Assembly: GCF_027568395.1 (NCBI RefSeq)
Contig: NZ_JANKZL010000006.1
Span: 1-64,000, forward strand
Reading direction: 5' to 3'
DNA from: Aminobacter sp. HY435
GTDB taxonomy: Bacteria; Pseudomonadota; Alphaproteobacteria; Rhizobiales; Rhizobiaceae
DNA length: 64,000 nucleotides
In this document: positions 1-8,042 of the stretch, one piece after another
Position numbering within the stretch: position 1 is the stretch's first letter
Layout: the number at the start of each line of letters is the position of its first letter
Program-made: the position numbers and the translations under genes
The notes under the pieces: model-generated
Seen by the model: the letters and a program-made list of their open reading frames with translations, nothing else
The model's database searches: none
What the model was told of the DNA's origin: nothing

Positions 1-46
1 CGAACTCCGGGGCCGCCAGCGGCGCGCCGCCCTCGTTGTTGAGGCG

Positions 47-76
47 TATATAGTCGCCACCCCTTCAAACTGTCAA
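47..76 (-). promoter_or_regulatory. Strong leftward sigma70-type promoter, probably for a stable RNA operon
   Basis: On the minus strand a perfect -35 TTGACA (71-76) is separated by 18 nt from TATATA (47-52). Transcription would run leftward out of the window. Below it lies a GC-rich leader with the palindrome GCGGCGCGCCGC (19-30), and no convincing reading frame starts in the visible part. Such near-consensus promoters in rhizobia usually serve rRNA or tRNA genes, so an rrn operon just left of the window is a reasonable inference but cannot be seen. Confidence 0.55.
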
Positions 77-793
77 CGACCTAATTCCATCTTTTGCGAA
101 ATTTTTGCGACAAAATCCCCAAACCCTACAAAACCCTGCGGAAGCTTAACGAAAAAGCTTTGCGCCGGCTGAGAAGTCGGGCAAAACGCTGCAATCGCGG
201 CGCGAAACCGGCACTCCGCATACAGCGAATGTGACGAAATCAGTCGATTCACGTCGCTCGAAGCATCCTTGTCGCCCCTGTTCGCGGCCTCGCGACGGCC
301 CAGCCTGTGTTTCACCAGCGCTTCACGCACCGGCCCAGTAGGGCATCGCAGCCCGAAGCCCGATTCCCAGGCGCGTGCGCCCTGTCTTCGTGCCTCCCGT
401 ATGCGGCCTCTATATAGAGAGAGCGGAGATCATGACTTTCCGCAGCCTCTTATAGAGGGGCCGACATGCCTGCGCCGGCTCAAACCTAGGCGCGCGCCCT
501 GCCCCCGTGCCTCCTGTATGCAGCTTCTATATAGAGAGGGCGGAGACGACGACTTTCCACAGTCTCTTATAGAGAGGCAGACATGCCCGCTCCGGCCGAG
601 CCCTATTCCCGCCCCATTGCGGGAAGATGTCTGATTTGCCCCGATCCCAAGTGAGTCCAATGCGACGCATATGAAGAGAGGGCCATCGGGGCCGCTTTCG
701 TGGGGCTTCGTTGACTTGCAGCGCCATGACAGGCAAATGTCTTGGCAACCAAAAGCACGCGGGCGCGAAGCGTCGGGGACATAGCCGTACTGG
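77..793. other. Long non-coding region upstream of the M23 peptidase gene
   Basis: This stretch of about 700 bases has no frame that looks like a real gene; the frames that are open across it are short or are antisense extensions of the peptidase gene. Its first third is relatively AT-rich and contains short homopolymer runs. The middle holds a 117-bp two-copy repeat described separately. The end carries TTGACT at 711-716, a possible -35 for the peptidase gene, but no good -10 follows it. Confidence 0.5.
369..598. repeat. Two-copy 117-bp tandem repeat, each unit able to form a hairpin
   Basis: Unit 1 (about 369-481) and unit 2 (about 488-598) align with a constant 117-base offset over most of their length and a 2-base indel near the left end. 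Each unit holds two A+T-core boxes about 38 bases apart: a palindromic TCTATATAGA box (408-419; 526-535) and a CTCT-TAT-AGAG box (446-458; 564-574). The two boxes of a unit are nearly complementary, so each unit can fold into one long hairpin. In unit 1 the stem is extended by GCGGA pairing with TCCGC. I do not recognise the element. Confidence 0.7.
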
Positions 794-2764
794 ATGCAGG
801 ATACGGACCAGACCATAGCCGAGCTCGGCAATGAGCCGCCGCTTATCGCGGACGGTCGCGCAGGTCCTCCGGATCGACGCGAGGTCTCCGCGCGCTGGCT
901 GTCGGGCACGTTCCTGACCGGCGTCACGTCGAGCGTGTTGATGGGCGTCGCCTTGTTTGCCGCGCTCGACGGCCGCGAACAGCTCGCCACCCCGCCCGAG
1001 ATCGCCGAACTTGCCTCGCTTGCCGCCGGCGGCGATGCCGGACAGAAGGCCAAGACCACCCGGCTTGCGCCGCTGCGCCAGATCGCCAAGGCAAAAGATC
1101 GCCGGCGCATGGAAGTGTCGATGGTCACCAAGCAGGGCGACCGCGACGTCATCCGCACCATGCCCTTCGTCCAGATCAAGATGGCGCTGGCGGCGAACCA
1201 TCCGACCACCCGCAGCTATCCGGCTTTCGACCCGCTGAAGGTGTTTGCCGAGGACGGCCCGGCGCAGCAGCCCGAACCGGCTGCCGCCACCGGCCAGATC
1301 TATGGCGTCAAGGTCGAGAGCGAGATGAGCCTCAAGACCGTCGACTTCCCGCTCGAGACAGCAAGCTTCGACGAAACCTCCGCGCTGTCCGCCAACGAGG
1401 TCGAAAAGGTGGTGCGCGACGCCGGCGGCGATCTGACCGAGGGCGACATCCAGGTCGCCTCGCTGCACTATGTCGATCCGCAGCGCTTCGGCGACGCCTT
1501 CGCCGACCAGACACTGGCCGGGTCCTACGGCATCAAGATCGTGCCGGAGAATGTCTCGGTGTCGTCGCGCGCCGATGTCGATCCCCAGACGCTGTCTTAT
1601 GCCGAAGACATCATCGCCTTCGAGAAGGACCGCAAGATCGTCGACGCGCTCGGCGACTCCGGTTACGGCGGCGAAGACGCTCTCGGCATGGCCAAGGCCA
1701 TTTCGCGGCTGCTCAACGCCACCGCACTCAAGGCCGGCACCGTCCTGCGCGTCGGGCTGGAGGTTCGCGGCGATGTCGGCAAGATCGTCCGCACCAGCGT
1801 CTACGACCGATCGCAGCACATCCTGACCATTGCGCTCGACGACCGCAACCAGTTCGTGCCCGGCGACGAACCGGAACCGAACCCCGAGATCGCCACCGCC
1901 TTCGACGACACGCCCACGGTTCCGACCACCTCGCGCGGCGCGCTGCCGACGGTCTATGACGGCATCTATCGCGCCGCCTTTTCCTACGGCATGTCGCAGG
2001 ACATGACCAAGCAGCTGGTCCGGCTGTTGTCCTCCGACGTCGATTTCCAGTCGCGGCTCAATCCCTCCGACCGCATCGAGGTGTTCTTCTCGCAGCCCGA
2101 CGGCGACGACAAGGCATCCGAGAACTCGCAGCTGCTCTACGTGTCGGCGAATTTCGGCGGCAACACGCGCAATTTCTACCGCTTCCAGATGGGCGATGGC
2201 GCCGTCGACTATTTCGACGAGGACGGCCGCAGCGCGCGCCAGTTCCTTTTGCGCAACCCGCTGCCCAACGGCAAGTTCCGCTCCGGCTTCGGCGGCCGCA
2301 AGCATCCGATCCTCGGTTATGTGAAGATGCACACCGGCGTCGACTGGGCAGCGCCCACCGGCACGCCGATCATCGCCTCGGGCAATGGCGTCGTCGAAAA
2401 GGCCGGCTGGGCCGGCGGTTACGGCAAGCAGACGATGATCCGCCACACCAACGGCTACGAGACCTCCTACAACCACCAGAGCCGCATCGCGCCCGGCGTC
2501 GTGCCCGGCGCGCGGGTCCGCCAGGGCCAGGTCATCGGCTATGTCGGCACGACCGGCCTGTCGACCGGCGCGCACCTGCACTATGAGCTGATCGTCAACG
2601 GCACCAAGGTCGATCCGATGCGCGTGCGCCTGCCCACCGGCCGCGTGCTGAAGGGCGACGAGCTAGAAGCCTTCAAGAACGAGCGCGAGCGCATCGACGA
2701 CCTTTTGAAGGAAGACAATTCCGACGCCCTGAAGGTTGCCAGCACCGCCAAGGCCAGCGGCTAG
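794..2764 (+). CDS. M23 family metallopeptidase (peptidoglycan DD-endopeptidase), membrane anchored
   Basis: The 656-residue protein has a short cytoplasmic N-terminus, one hydrophobic segment at about residues 38-60, a long periplasmic stretch, and a C-terminal LytM/M23 domain from about 490 to 620. The zinc-binding pattern of the family is visible as HTGVD near residue 513 and HLHYE near 594, so the domain looks catalytically complete, unlike the degenerate EnvC/NlpD group. Family knowledge points to cleavage of peptide cross-links in peptidoglycan during growth or division. It stands alone, with a long non-coding region upstream and a convergent MFS gene downstream. The ribosome-binding site before the ATG is weak, so the exact start is less certain than the gene. 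Confidence 0.9.
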   Translation: MQDTDQTIAELGNEPPLIADGRAGPPDRREVSARWLSGTFLTGVTSSVLMGVALFAALDGREQLATPPEIAELASLAAGGDAGQKAKTTRLAPLRQIAKAKDRRRMEVSMVTKQGDRDVIRTMPFVQIKMALAANHPTTRSYPAFDPLKVFAEDGPAQQPEPAAATGQIYGVKVESEMSLKTVDFPLETASFDETSALSANEVEKVVRDAGGDLTEGDIQVASLHYVDPQRFGDAFADQTLAGSYGIKIVPENVSVSSRADVDPQTLSYAEDIIAFEKDRKIVDALGDSGYGGEDALGMAKAISRLLNATALKAGTVLRVGLEVRGDVGKIVRTSVYDRSQHILTIALDDRNQFVPGDEPEPNPEIATAFDDTPTVPTTSRGALPTVYDGIYRAAFSYGMSQDMTKQLVRLLSSDVDFQSRLNPSDRIEVFFSQPDGDDKASENSQLLYVSANFGGNTRNFYRFQMGDGAVDYFDEDGRSARQFLLRNPLPNGKFRSGFGGRKHPILGYVKMHTGVDWAAPTGTPIIASGNGVVEKAGWAGGYGKQTMIRHTNGYETSYNHQSRIAPGVVPGARVRQGQVIGYVGTTGLSTGAHLHYELIVNGTKVDPMRVRLPTGRVLKGDELEAFKNERERIDDLLKEDNSDALKVASTAKASG

Positions 2765-2839
2765 CGCATCGGCGCGACTTGATCTGTGTGCGACGCATGC
2801 AACACGGTCGTTGAAGCTGCCCGCCGGATGCGCAGGGCG

Positions 2840-4354
2840 CTAATCCTTTTTCTTCCAGGACGGTTGGGTCAGCCAGGCAACTGCGGCGGCCAGAAAGCAC
2901 ATCGCAGCTGAAATCGCCGCGATGGCGACAAAGGCGCTGTTGGTCGCCGCCACCCGCAACGTCTCGGCCGCGGCGTCAAGCGACTGCGTGTTGAAGGCGC
3001 CGAACTCCGCCCCCGGCGCGGCATTGCCCAGCACTTTCGCGAACACGATGCCGGCAACCGCGCCAAGGGAGGCCACCGCCATCAGGCCGGCAGCGCGCGC
3101 CAGCGCGTTGTTGATGCCCGAGGCCAGGCCGGTGTCTTCCTCCGGTGTCGCCCGCATGACAGCCGCCGAAACAGGCGACACGACGATCGCCATGCCGAGG
3201 CCGTTGAGCAGCAGGATCGGGAACGTCACCTGCCACAGCATCATCAGCGGCATCGTCAGCGCGAGCCCGGTGTAGGACATCCCGACGATCGCAGCGCCCA
3301 CGGTCAGCGGCCAGCGCGGCCCGATGGCGTCGGACAGCCTGCCCGAATAGCTCGACAGTCCGGCGATGAACAGCGAAAGCGGCAAGAACAGCAGGCTCGC
3401 CTCCCACTCCTGCGCGCCCCAGCCCGAGATCACGGTCATCGGCAGGAAGAACAGGATGGCGTTGAAGGCGAAGAACAGGATCAGCGTGTAGAGATTGGCG
3501 CCGGTGAAGGCACGCGAGGCGAACAGCTCGAGCTTGACCATCGGCGAGCGCGCCACTTTCTCCCACAAGACGAAGCCGATGAAGATCGCAGCGCCAATGG
3601 CGATCCACGCCCAGGGCGAAACCGCATTGTCGGCCGCCGGCAGGCCAAGGGCGGTCAGCCCCCAGGCCATCAGCCCGAGGCCGGTGGTGGCGAGGATGGC
3701 GCCCATGACGTCGAGCCGGCGCTTCGATGACGGCCGGTCGCGCGGCACCTTGGACAACAGCATGGAAAGCGCGACAAGACCGATCGGCACATTGATGGCG
3801 AAGATCAGCCGCCACATCCAGTCGGCCCCGAACGACAGCACCATGCCGCCGATGAACGGCCCCATGGCGGTTGTCAGCGACGAAAACGCCGCCCACTGGC
3901 CGATTGCCTTGCCGCGCGTCGCGGTCGGATAGGATTTGGCGATGATCGCCAGGCTGCCGGGCACCATCAGGGCCGCGCCGATGCCTTGGGCGGCCCGCAT
4001 CAGGATCAGCATGTCGGCATCGACGGCGAGCGCGCAGGCCGCCGAAGTCACCATGAAGAGCGCAATGCCGGCGGCGAAGATGTTGCGGACGCCGAACACG
4101 TCGCCGGCCGCTCCGCCAAGCAGCACCAGCGCCGACAGGAACAGCATGTAGCTGTTGCTGATCCACTGGGCATCGACGAGCGATGCGCCGAGATCCTCGC
4201 GGATGACCGGCAGCGCCAACGACACCACCGAGCCGTCGATGAAGCCCATGCTCGACGCCAGGATCGCCGAGAAGAGCACGAACTTGCGCGCCTCGGGCGG
4301 ACAGAAGACATGATTTGCAGCGGGCTTCGGGTTTGTCGTGTCGGCGATGTCCAT
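2840..4354 (-). CDS. MFS drug/proton antiporter, DHA2 (EmrB/QacA) type
   Basis: A 504-residue polytopic membrane protein with about 14 hydrophobic segments, which fits the 14-helix DHA2 branch of the major facilitator superfamily. Near the N-terminus GGAAGDVFGVRN matches the loop 2-3 motif A region, and IGQWAAFSSLTTAMGPFIGG resembles the family's antiporter motif C. Such proteins export lipophilic drugs or other amphipathic compounds by proton exchange. No adaptor (EmrA-like) gene is adjacent, so it probably acts alone in the inner membrane. It is transcribed away from the RibD-like gene, and the shared intergenic region carries two operator-like sites. The substrate cannot be read from sequence. 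Confidence 0.88.
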   Translation of the reverse strand: MDIADTTNPKPAANHVFCPPEARKFVLFSAILASSMGFIDGSVVSLALPVIREDLGASLVDAQWISNSYMLFLSALVLLGGAAGDVFGVRNIFAAGIALFMVTSAACALAVDADMLILMRAAQGIGAALMVPGSLAIIAKSYPTATRGKAIGQWAAFSSLTTAMGPFIGGMVLSFGADWMWRLIFAINVPIGLVALSMLLSKVPRDRPSSKRRLDVMGAILATTGLGLMAWGLTALGLPAADNAVSPWAWIAIGAAIFIGFVLWEKVARSPMVKLELFASRAFTGANLYTLILFFAFNAILFFLPMTVISGWGAQEWEASLLFLPLSLFIAGLSSYSGRLSDAIGPRWPLTVGAAIVGMSYTGLALTMPLMMLWQVTFPILLLNGLGMAIVVSPVSAAVMRATPEEDTGLASGINNALARAAGLMAVASLGAVAGIVFAKVLGNAAPGAEFGAFNTQSLDAAAETLRVAATNSAFVAIAAISAAMCFLAAAVAWLTQPSWKKKD

Positions 4355-4462
4355 CGGCCGAGACTATGTGGCGCGCCTGGCCCGGGGAAGCCACCACGAC
4401 ACCATTTTCGCGGAGCCACAGGCCTTTTGCCGCGCCGGGCGAAGCGTCCTCGACCTTTATGA

Positions 4463-4513
4463 AACCATTTGGTTGACTATCCCGCAATTCGGCGTATATT
4501 CAACCATACGGTA
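4463..4513. promoter_or_regulatory. Promoter with two operator-like AACCATNNGGT boxes
   Basis: TTGACT (4473-4478) and TATATT (4495-4500) with a 16-base spacer form a rightward promoter for the gene at 4579. Two related boxes overlap or flank it: AACCATTTGGTT (4463-4474, palindromic) and AACCATACGGTA (4502-4513), 39 bases apart. One touches the -35 and the other lies just beyond the -10, the expected geometry for a repressor. The box form is reminiscent of ArsR/SmtB-family operators, which is only an inference because no such regulator is in the window. The divergent MFS gene could share the control. Confidence 0.5.
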
Positions 4514-4578
4514 ATCAATTTTCATCCCAGAAACTGAACACGTTGGCGAGCCCCTGCTCGCCAGACGAGGAGGATCGC

Positions 4579-5154
4579 ATGCGCCGACTGATCGCGGGAA
4601 TGAAAATCTCGATCGATGGCAGGATGGAAGGCCCCGAGGGTGCCGCGGACTGGGTGGCGGCGTGGTCGGACGACTATGGGCTGATCCCCGAGATCGATGC
4701 CTGCCTGCTCGGCGGCGGCATGTATCCGGGCTACGAGAACTACTGGACGGCGGTGCAGGCCGAGCCGGAAACGCCCGTGTGGATCACTGGCAATCCACCG
4801 ACGCCGGCTGAACTCGAATGGGCGCGGTTCGCCGCGCGGACCCCGCACTATGTGCTTTCAGGCAGCTTGAGTTCAGCGCAATGGCCAAACACCAGTTTCA
4901 TCCGCACCCTGGATGATGTCTCAGCCCTCAAGCAGCGTCCGGGCAAGGACATCTATCTCGTCGGCGGCGCGCGTTTGACGTCAAGCCTGCTCGACGCCGG
5001 CCTGGTCGACGAACTCAGGCTGATCGTCTACCCACTGATTGCCGGACCGGGCAAGATCCTGTTTGCCGAAGCGGGCGTGCGGCGGCAGCTGAACCTGACA
5101 GAAGTTCGTCAGATCAGCGACGGACGCGTCAGCCTGACCTACCGCTGCACTTGA
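4579..5154 (+). CDS. Dihydrofolate reductase-family protein (RibD C-terminal domain)
   Basis: A 191-residue single-domain protein. The opening LIAGMKISIDGRMEG and the later IYLVGGARLTSSLLDAGLVD are the two hallmark stretches of the RibD C-terminal/DHFR-like reductase fold, which binds NADPH. True RibD deaminase sequence is absent, so this is not a riboflavin-pathway RibD but one of the many stand-alone relatives of unknown substrate. An ATG 36 bases upstream is in frame, but the chosen start at 4579 follows a clear GAGGAGG six bases away. It has its own promoter with operator-like boxes and ends 19 bases from the convergent DUF922 gene. Confidence 0.82.
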   Translation: MRRLIAGMKISIDGRMEGPEGAADWVAAWSDDYGLIPEIDACLLGGGMYPGYENYWTAVQAEPETPVWITGNPPTPAELEWARFAARTPHYVLSGSLSSAQWPNTSFIRTLDDVSALKQRPGKDIYLVGGARLTSSLLDAGLVDELRLIVYPLIAGPGKILFAEAGVRRQLNLTEVRQISDGRVSLTYRCT

Positions 5155-5173
5155 GCGCCAGTTGGGCCGCCGG

Positions 5174-5770
5174 CTACTCGTTGACCAGATTGAGGATCAG
5201 CTGGTGGACGTTGCCGCCATCGCTCATCTCGACGCGGTCGAAATCACGGCTGCGCTGGCGCTGTGTCAGGGACAGCTCGGCCAGGCGCTTGGTCAGCTCG
5301 GTTCGGATCGTCTTGCAGCCGGGATCGGCAGGCGCGCTGAAACCAATGCTCATCTGCTCGATGGCCTTGACCATCTCCTTGATGTGGTCGCCGTGGACAA
5401 GCTCGTGCTTGTGCACTCCGGCGGCAAAGACATCCCAGTTCTTCTGCGTCGCAGCAGGCAGCTTTCCCGCCGGCTTGGGCAGCCGGTAGGTCACGATCAG
5501 CTTCGGCTTGGCCGTGACAAGGACGCATGAGCCATCCGGCTGCGGTTCGTATTTGCGCGTCCAGGTCAGCTTGAAATCGGTGTGCGCGATGACCCGCGTG
5601 CCAGTGCTGGCCTTGGGGCCCTTTTCGCCGATCGATGCGTACAGCTCCGGGCCGGTCTTTCCCGAAATCGAGTAGGGCTCGACCTTTTCCGCCGCCTGCC
5701 ATTCGGCCAGCACGGGCCGCGACAGCAGCATCGCGACACCGGCCAGCATCAAAGGTCGAAAGAACTTCAT
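5174..5770 (-). CDS. Secreted DUF922-family protein with HELVH metal-site motif
   Basis: The 198-residue product begins with a signal peptide (MKFFRPLMLAGVAMLLSRPV, cleaved near LAE). The mature part is a single domain with HELVHGDH at about residues 119-126, the HExxH-like signature of the DUF922 family, suggesting a secreted or periplasmic zinc-dependent hydrolase. The reaction of this family is not established to my knowledge. The frame is open much further upstream, but the start at 5770 has an AGGGG Shine-Dalgarno sequence and gives a proper signal peptide. Two cysteines (DGSCVL, DPGCKT) could form a disulfide in the periplasm. Confidence 0.78.
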   Translation of the reverse strand: MKFFRPLMLAGVAMLLSRPVLAEWQAAEKVEPYSISGKTGPELYASIGEKGPKASTGTRVIAHTDFKLTWTRKYEPQPDGSCVLVTAKPKLIVTYRLPKPAGKLPAATQKNWDVFAAGVHKHELVHGDHIKEMVKAIEQMSIGFSAPADPGCKTIRTELTKRLAELSLTQRQRSRDFDRVEMSDGGNVHQLILNLVNE

Positions 5771-5864
5771 GCGAATCCCCTGCAGCGTCGCGCGCTCTGG
5801 CAAGCTAATAGCGGCAGACGGCGGGTGAAGTCCAACCCGCCTGCAATCTGGCGCGGATCGAGGT

Positions 5865-6359
5865 TCAGCCGGCGTCAAATCCCGGGTGGTAGGCGACCTC
5901 GCCCTTCGGCGCCGGGCCAAAGGCCAGGCGTTGGAAATACTCAGGGGGAATATCGCCGTAGCGAAGGCCGGGATCGCTGGCAAAGCCGAAGCGGCCATAA
6001 TAACCGGGATCGCCAAGCACCACGCAGCCCCCGGCGCCGCGCTGCTTGAGCCGCCCGAGCCCTTCGCGGATCAGCGCTTGGCCGATGCCCTTGGCCTGCC
6101 GGTCGGGCCACACCGACACCGGGCCCAGGCCATACCAGTCCGCATCCTTGCCGTTGATGGTCACCGGCGAAAAGGCGACGTGCCCGACGATTTGATCGCC
6201 CTCCACGGCAACCAGCGACACCGTCAGCGCACCGGCGTCGCGAAGTGCGTCGACAATCGCCGCCTCTGTCTGGCTTGAATGCGGCGCATTCTTGAACGCC
6301 GCCTGCGTCAACAGCCGGATGGTTTCGACGTCACCTGGCTGCTCGGGCCTTATTTTCAT
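5865..6359 (-). CDS. GNAT family N-acetyltransferase, YhbS-like
   Basis: A 164-residue protein of the usual one-domain GNAT length. Acetyl-CoA binding motif A is visible around residues 75-100 as LGPVSVWPDRQAKGIGQALI, followed by GCVVLGDPGYYGRFGF, a stretch characteristic of the YhbS-like branch. These transfer an acetyl group to an amine on an unknown small molecule or protein. It ends 94 bases before the DUF922 start on the same strand and is preceded by the serine hydrolase gene at 6407, so the three may be co-transcribed. Substrate unknown. Confidence 0.85.
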   Translation of the reverse strand: MKIRPEQPGDVETIRLLTQAAFKNAPHSSQTEAAIVDALRDAGALTVSLVAVEGDQIVGHVAFSPVTINGKDADWYGLGPVSVWPDRQAKGIGQALIREGLGRLKQRGAGGCVVLGDPGYYGRFGFASDPGLRYGDIPPEYFQRLAFGPAPKGEVAYHPGFDAG

Positions 6360-6406
6360 GCAAGGTCCTTCTTTCGGGTCCTGTCTGGCCCTTCAAAGCC
6401 AGCGCC

Positions 6407-7972
6407 TCAATTGCCAACCCGCGTCAAAGTGCCAAGCCCGTTGTCATCGAGAAACTCTATGGTCACCGCAGCCGACCTGCCATCCGGGCCAACGCTGAAA
6501 CGTACCGCCGACGGCATCTCGGGCATTTCCGGGCTTGGGAACGTCAGGAAGATGTCACGGTCGAAATGCTGCAGCGGATAGGACTTCGCGCCATCCGGGC
6601 CGAGTTGCAGGACCAGTCCCCCTGCCCCCGCAACCACGTTGGCGTCGCCAACGAAGCTGCTTGAGTAGCGGCCGGCATAGGCTGCGATTTCCAAGGCGGG
6701 AGTAGGCGACGACGGCGGCTTGGCGTATGTCGCCTTGGCCGCGGCGATCGCCGGACCGAACAGCCCGGAATAAGCCGCATCCCAGGACGCGATCCAGTCC
6801 TTGCCGACTTTGCCATCGAAAACCATGTCGGCGAAGCTGTCGGACAGGCCTTCGGGCAAGCCTGTCGGAAACGCGTTGGTCAGAACGACGATGCCGAGAT
6901 CGCTGTCCGGAAAAAGCGTGACCAGGCTGCGCGCCCCGACACTGAAAGCGCCGGCATGACCCCAGCTCAATCCGTGCCGGCCGAACTCGACGTTCCAGCC
7001 GAGCCCATAAAAGGAGTCGGCGCCGGTAACCGGGTTCTTGCCACGCGTCACCAACGGAACATGGGTCTGGGCTATCGCATCGGCGGCGATCAGCGTATTG
7101 CCGGCATAGACACCATTGCCAAGTTCCAGGCGCATCCATTCAGAAAGGTCCCGCGCCGTCGAGCTGACGCCGCCGGCCGGCGCCTGCGCGTCGGGGTCGC
7201 GTTCGACCTTCGCCACCCATTTTCCGTCAAGCTTGACGTGGATCGCTGCGCGATTTGCATGCTTGATGAAATCGGCATGGCGCGAGCTCGTCGCGGTCAT
7301 GCCAAGCGGGCGATAGAGCTTCTCTTCGGCAACGTCTTCCCACGCCTTGCCGGCCTGCTTCGCCGCAGCGACCGCGCCCTCCGTCAAACCGAAATTGCTG
7401 TAGGAGTAACCTGACCGAAAACTGGAGGACGGCGACACCAGCCGCAGTCGCCGGAGGATCTCGGCGCGGTCGTAGCCAATATCCTCAAGATCGTCGCCAG
7501 CCGTACCCGGCAGCCCGCTGCGATGCGAAAACAGGTCGCGAACGGTAAGTTCGCTGGCCGGATAGGGATCGGCGAGGCGAAAGGCCGGGTCGAGATCGGC
7601 GATCCTGGCGTTCCACGAAACCAGTCCGTCGCTGACCAGCGCCGCGACGACAGTCGAAGACACCGGCTTGGACAGGGAGGCGATCTGGAAGACCGTTTCT
7701 GTGTCGGCAGGCTCGGGCTTGCCGGCCTCGCGCGTCCCAAAACCCTTGAGATAGACAACTTTGTCATCGTGGACGACGCCGATGGACAAGGCGGGCACAT
7801 CGCCATCGGCGACAGCTGCCTCGGCCATTTGTTCGAGCGCCGCAAGCGCCGCCGCCATCCTGTCTGGCGAAATATCCTGCGCCGACGCCACTTCCGATGA
7901 AAGCACCATGGCAGGCGCAACGAGCCAGCGTTGCCAATCCCTGACGAAAGACCCTGCGGACGCTGTCATCAC
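6407..7972 (-). CDS. Serine hydrolase, class C beta-lactamase/penicillin-binding-protein family
   Basis: A 521-residue exported protein with a signal-like N-terminus ending near SSEVASAQ. The catalytic triad motifs of the beta-lactamase class C fold are all present: SLSK around residue 100 (nucleophile Ser), YSN around 191, and HAG (WGHAG) around 337, replacing KTG as is common in the esterase/D-aminopeptidase relatives. A C-terminal extension of about 130 residues resembles the lipocalin-like tail often found in these proteins. Likely substrates are D-amino-acid peptides or esters; a true beta-lactam resistance role is possible but not indicated by context. Confidence 0.87.
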   Translation of the reverse strand: MMTASAGSFVRDWQRWLVAPAMVLSSEVASAQDISPDRMAAALAALEQMAEAAVADGDVPALSIGVVHDDKVVYLKGFGTREAGKPEPADTETVFQIASLSKPVSSTVVAALVSDGLVSWNARIADLDPAFRLADPYPASELTVRDLFSHRSGLPGTAGDDLEDIGYDRAEILRRLRLVSPSSSFRSGYSYSNFGLTEGAVAAAKQAGKAWEDVAEEKLYRPLGMTATSSRHADFIKHANRAAIHVKLDGKWVAKVERDPDAQAPAGGVSSTARDLSEWMRLELGNGVYAGNTLIAADAIAQTHVPLVTRGKNPVTGADSFYGLGWNVEFGRHGLSWGHAGAFSVGARSLVTLFPDSDLGIVVLTNAFPTGLPEGLSDSFADMVFDGKVGKDWIASWDAAYSGLFGPAIAAAKATYAKPPSSPTPALEIAAYAGRYSSSFVGDANVVAGAGGLVLQLGPDGAKSYPLQHFDRDIFLTFPSPEMPEMPSAVRFSVGPDGRSAAVTIEFLDDNGLGTLTRVGN

Positions 7973-8042
7973 CCGTCTCCCTGCGCATCGTGGCCGGTCA
8001 GGCTACAGATTGACGCAAGGGAATCCAAGCTGGGCGATTGGG

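Noticed and set aside
73-330. 85-codon minus-strand frame next to the leftward promoter
   Set aside because: Its stop lies at the -35 element, it has no ribosome-binding site and no recognisable sequence.
369-598. CRISPR-like array
   Set aside because: Only two units, 117 bases apart, with similarity over the whole unit instead of short repeats with unique spacers, and no cas genes.
527-2581. Long open frame (684 codons) on the minus strand
   Set aside because: It is antisense to the M23 peptidase gene, a result of high third-position GC. The plus-strand frame has the catalytic motifs; this one shows none.
6407-7972. Antibiotic-resistance beta-lactamase (AmpC)
   Set aside because: The third motif is HAG instead of KTG and there is a long C-terminal extension, which fits esterase/peptidase relatives better.
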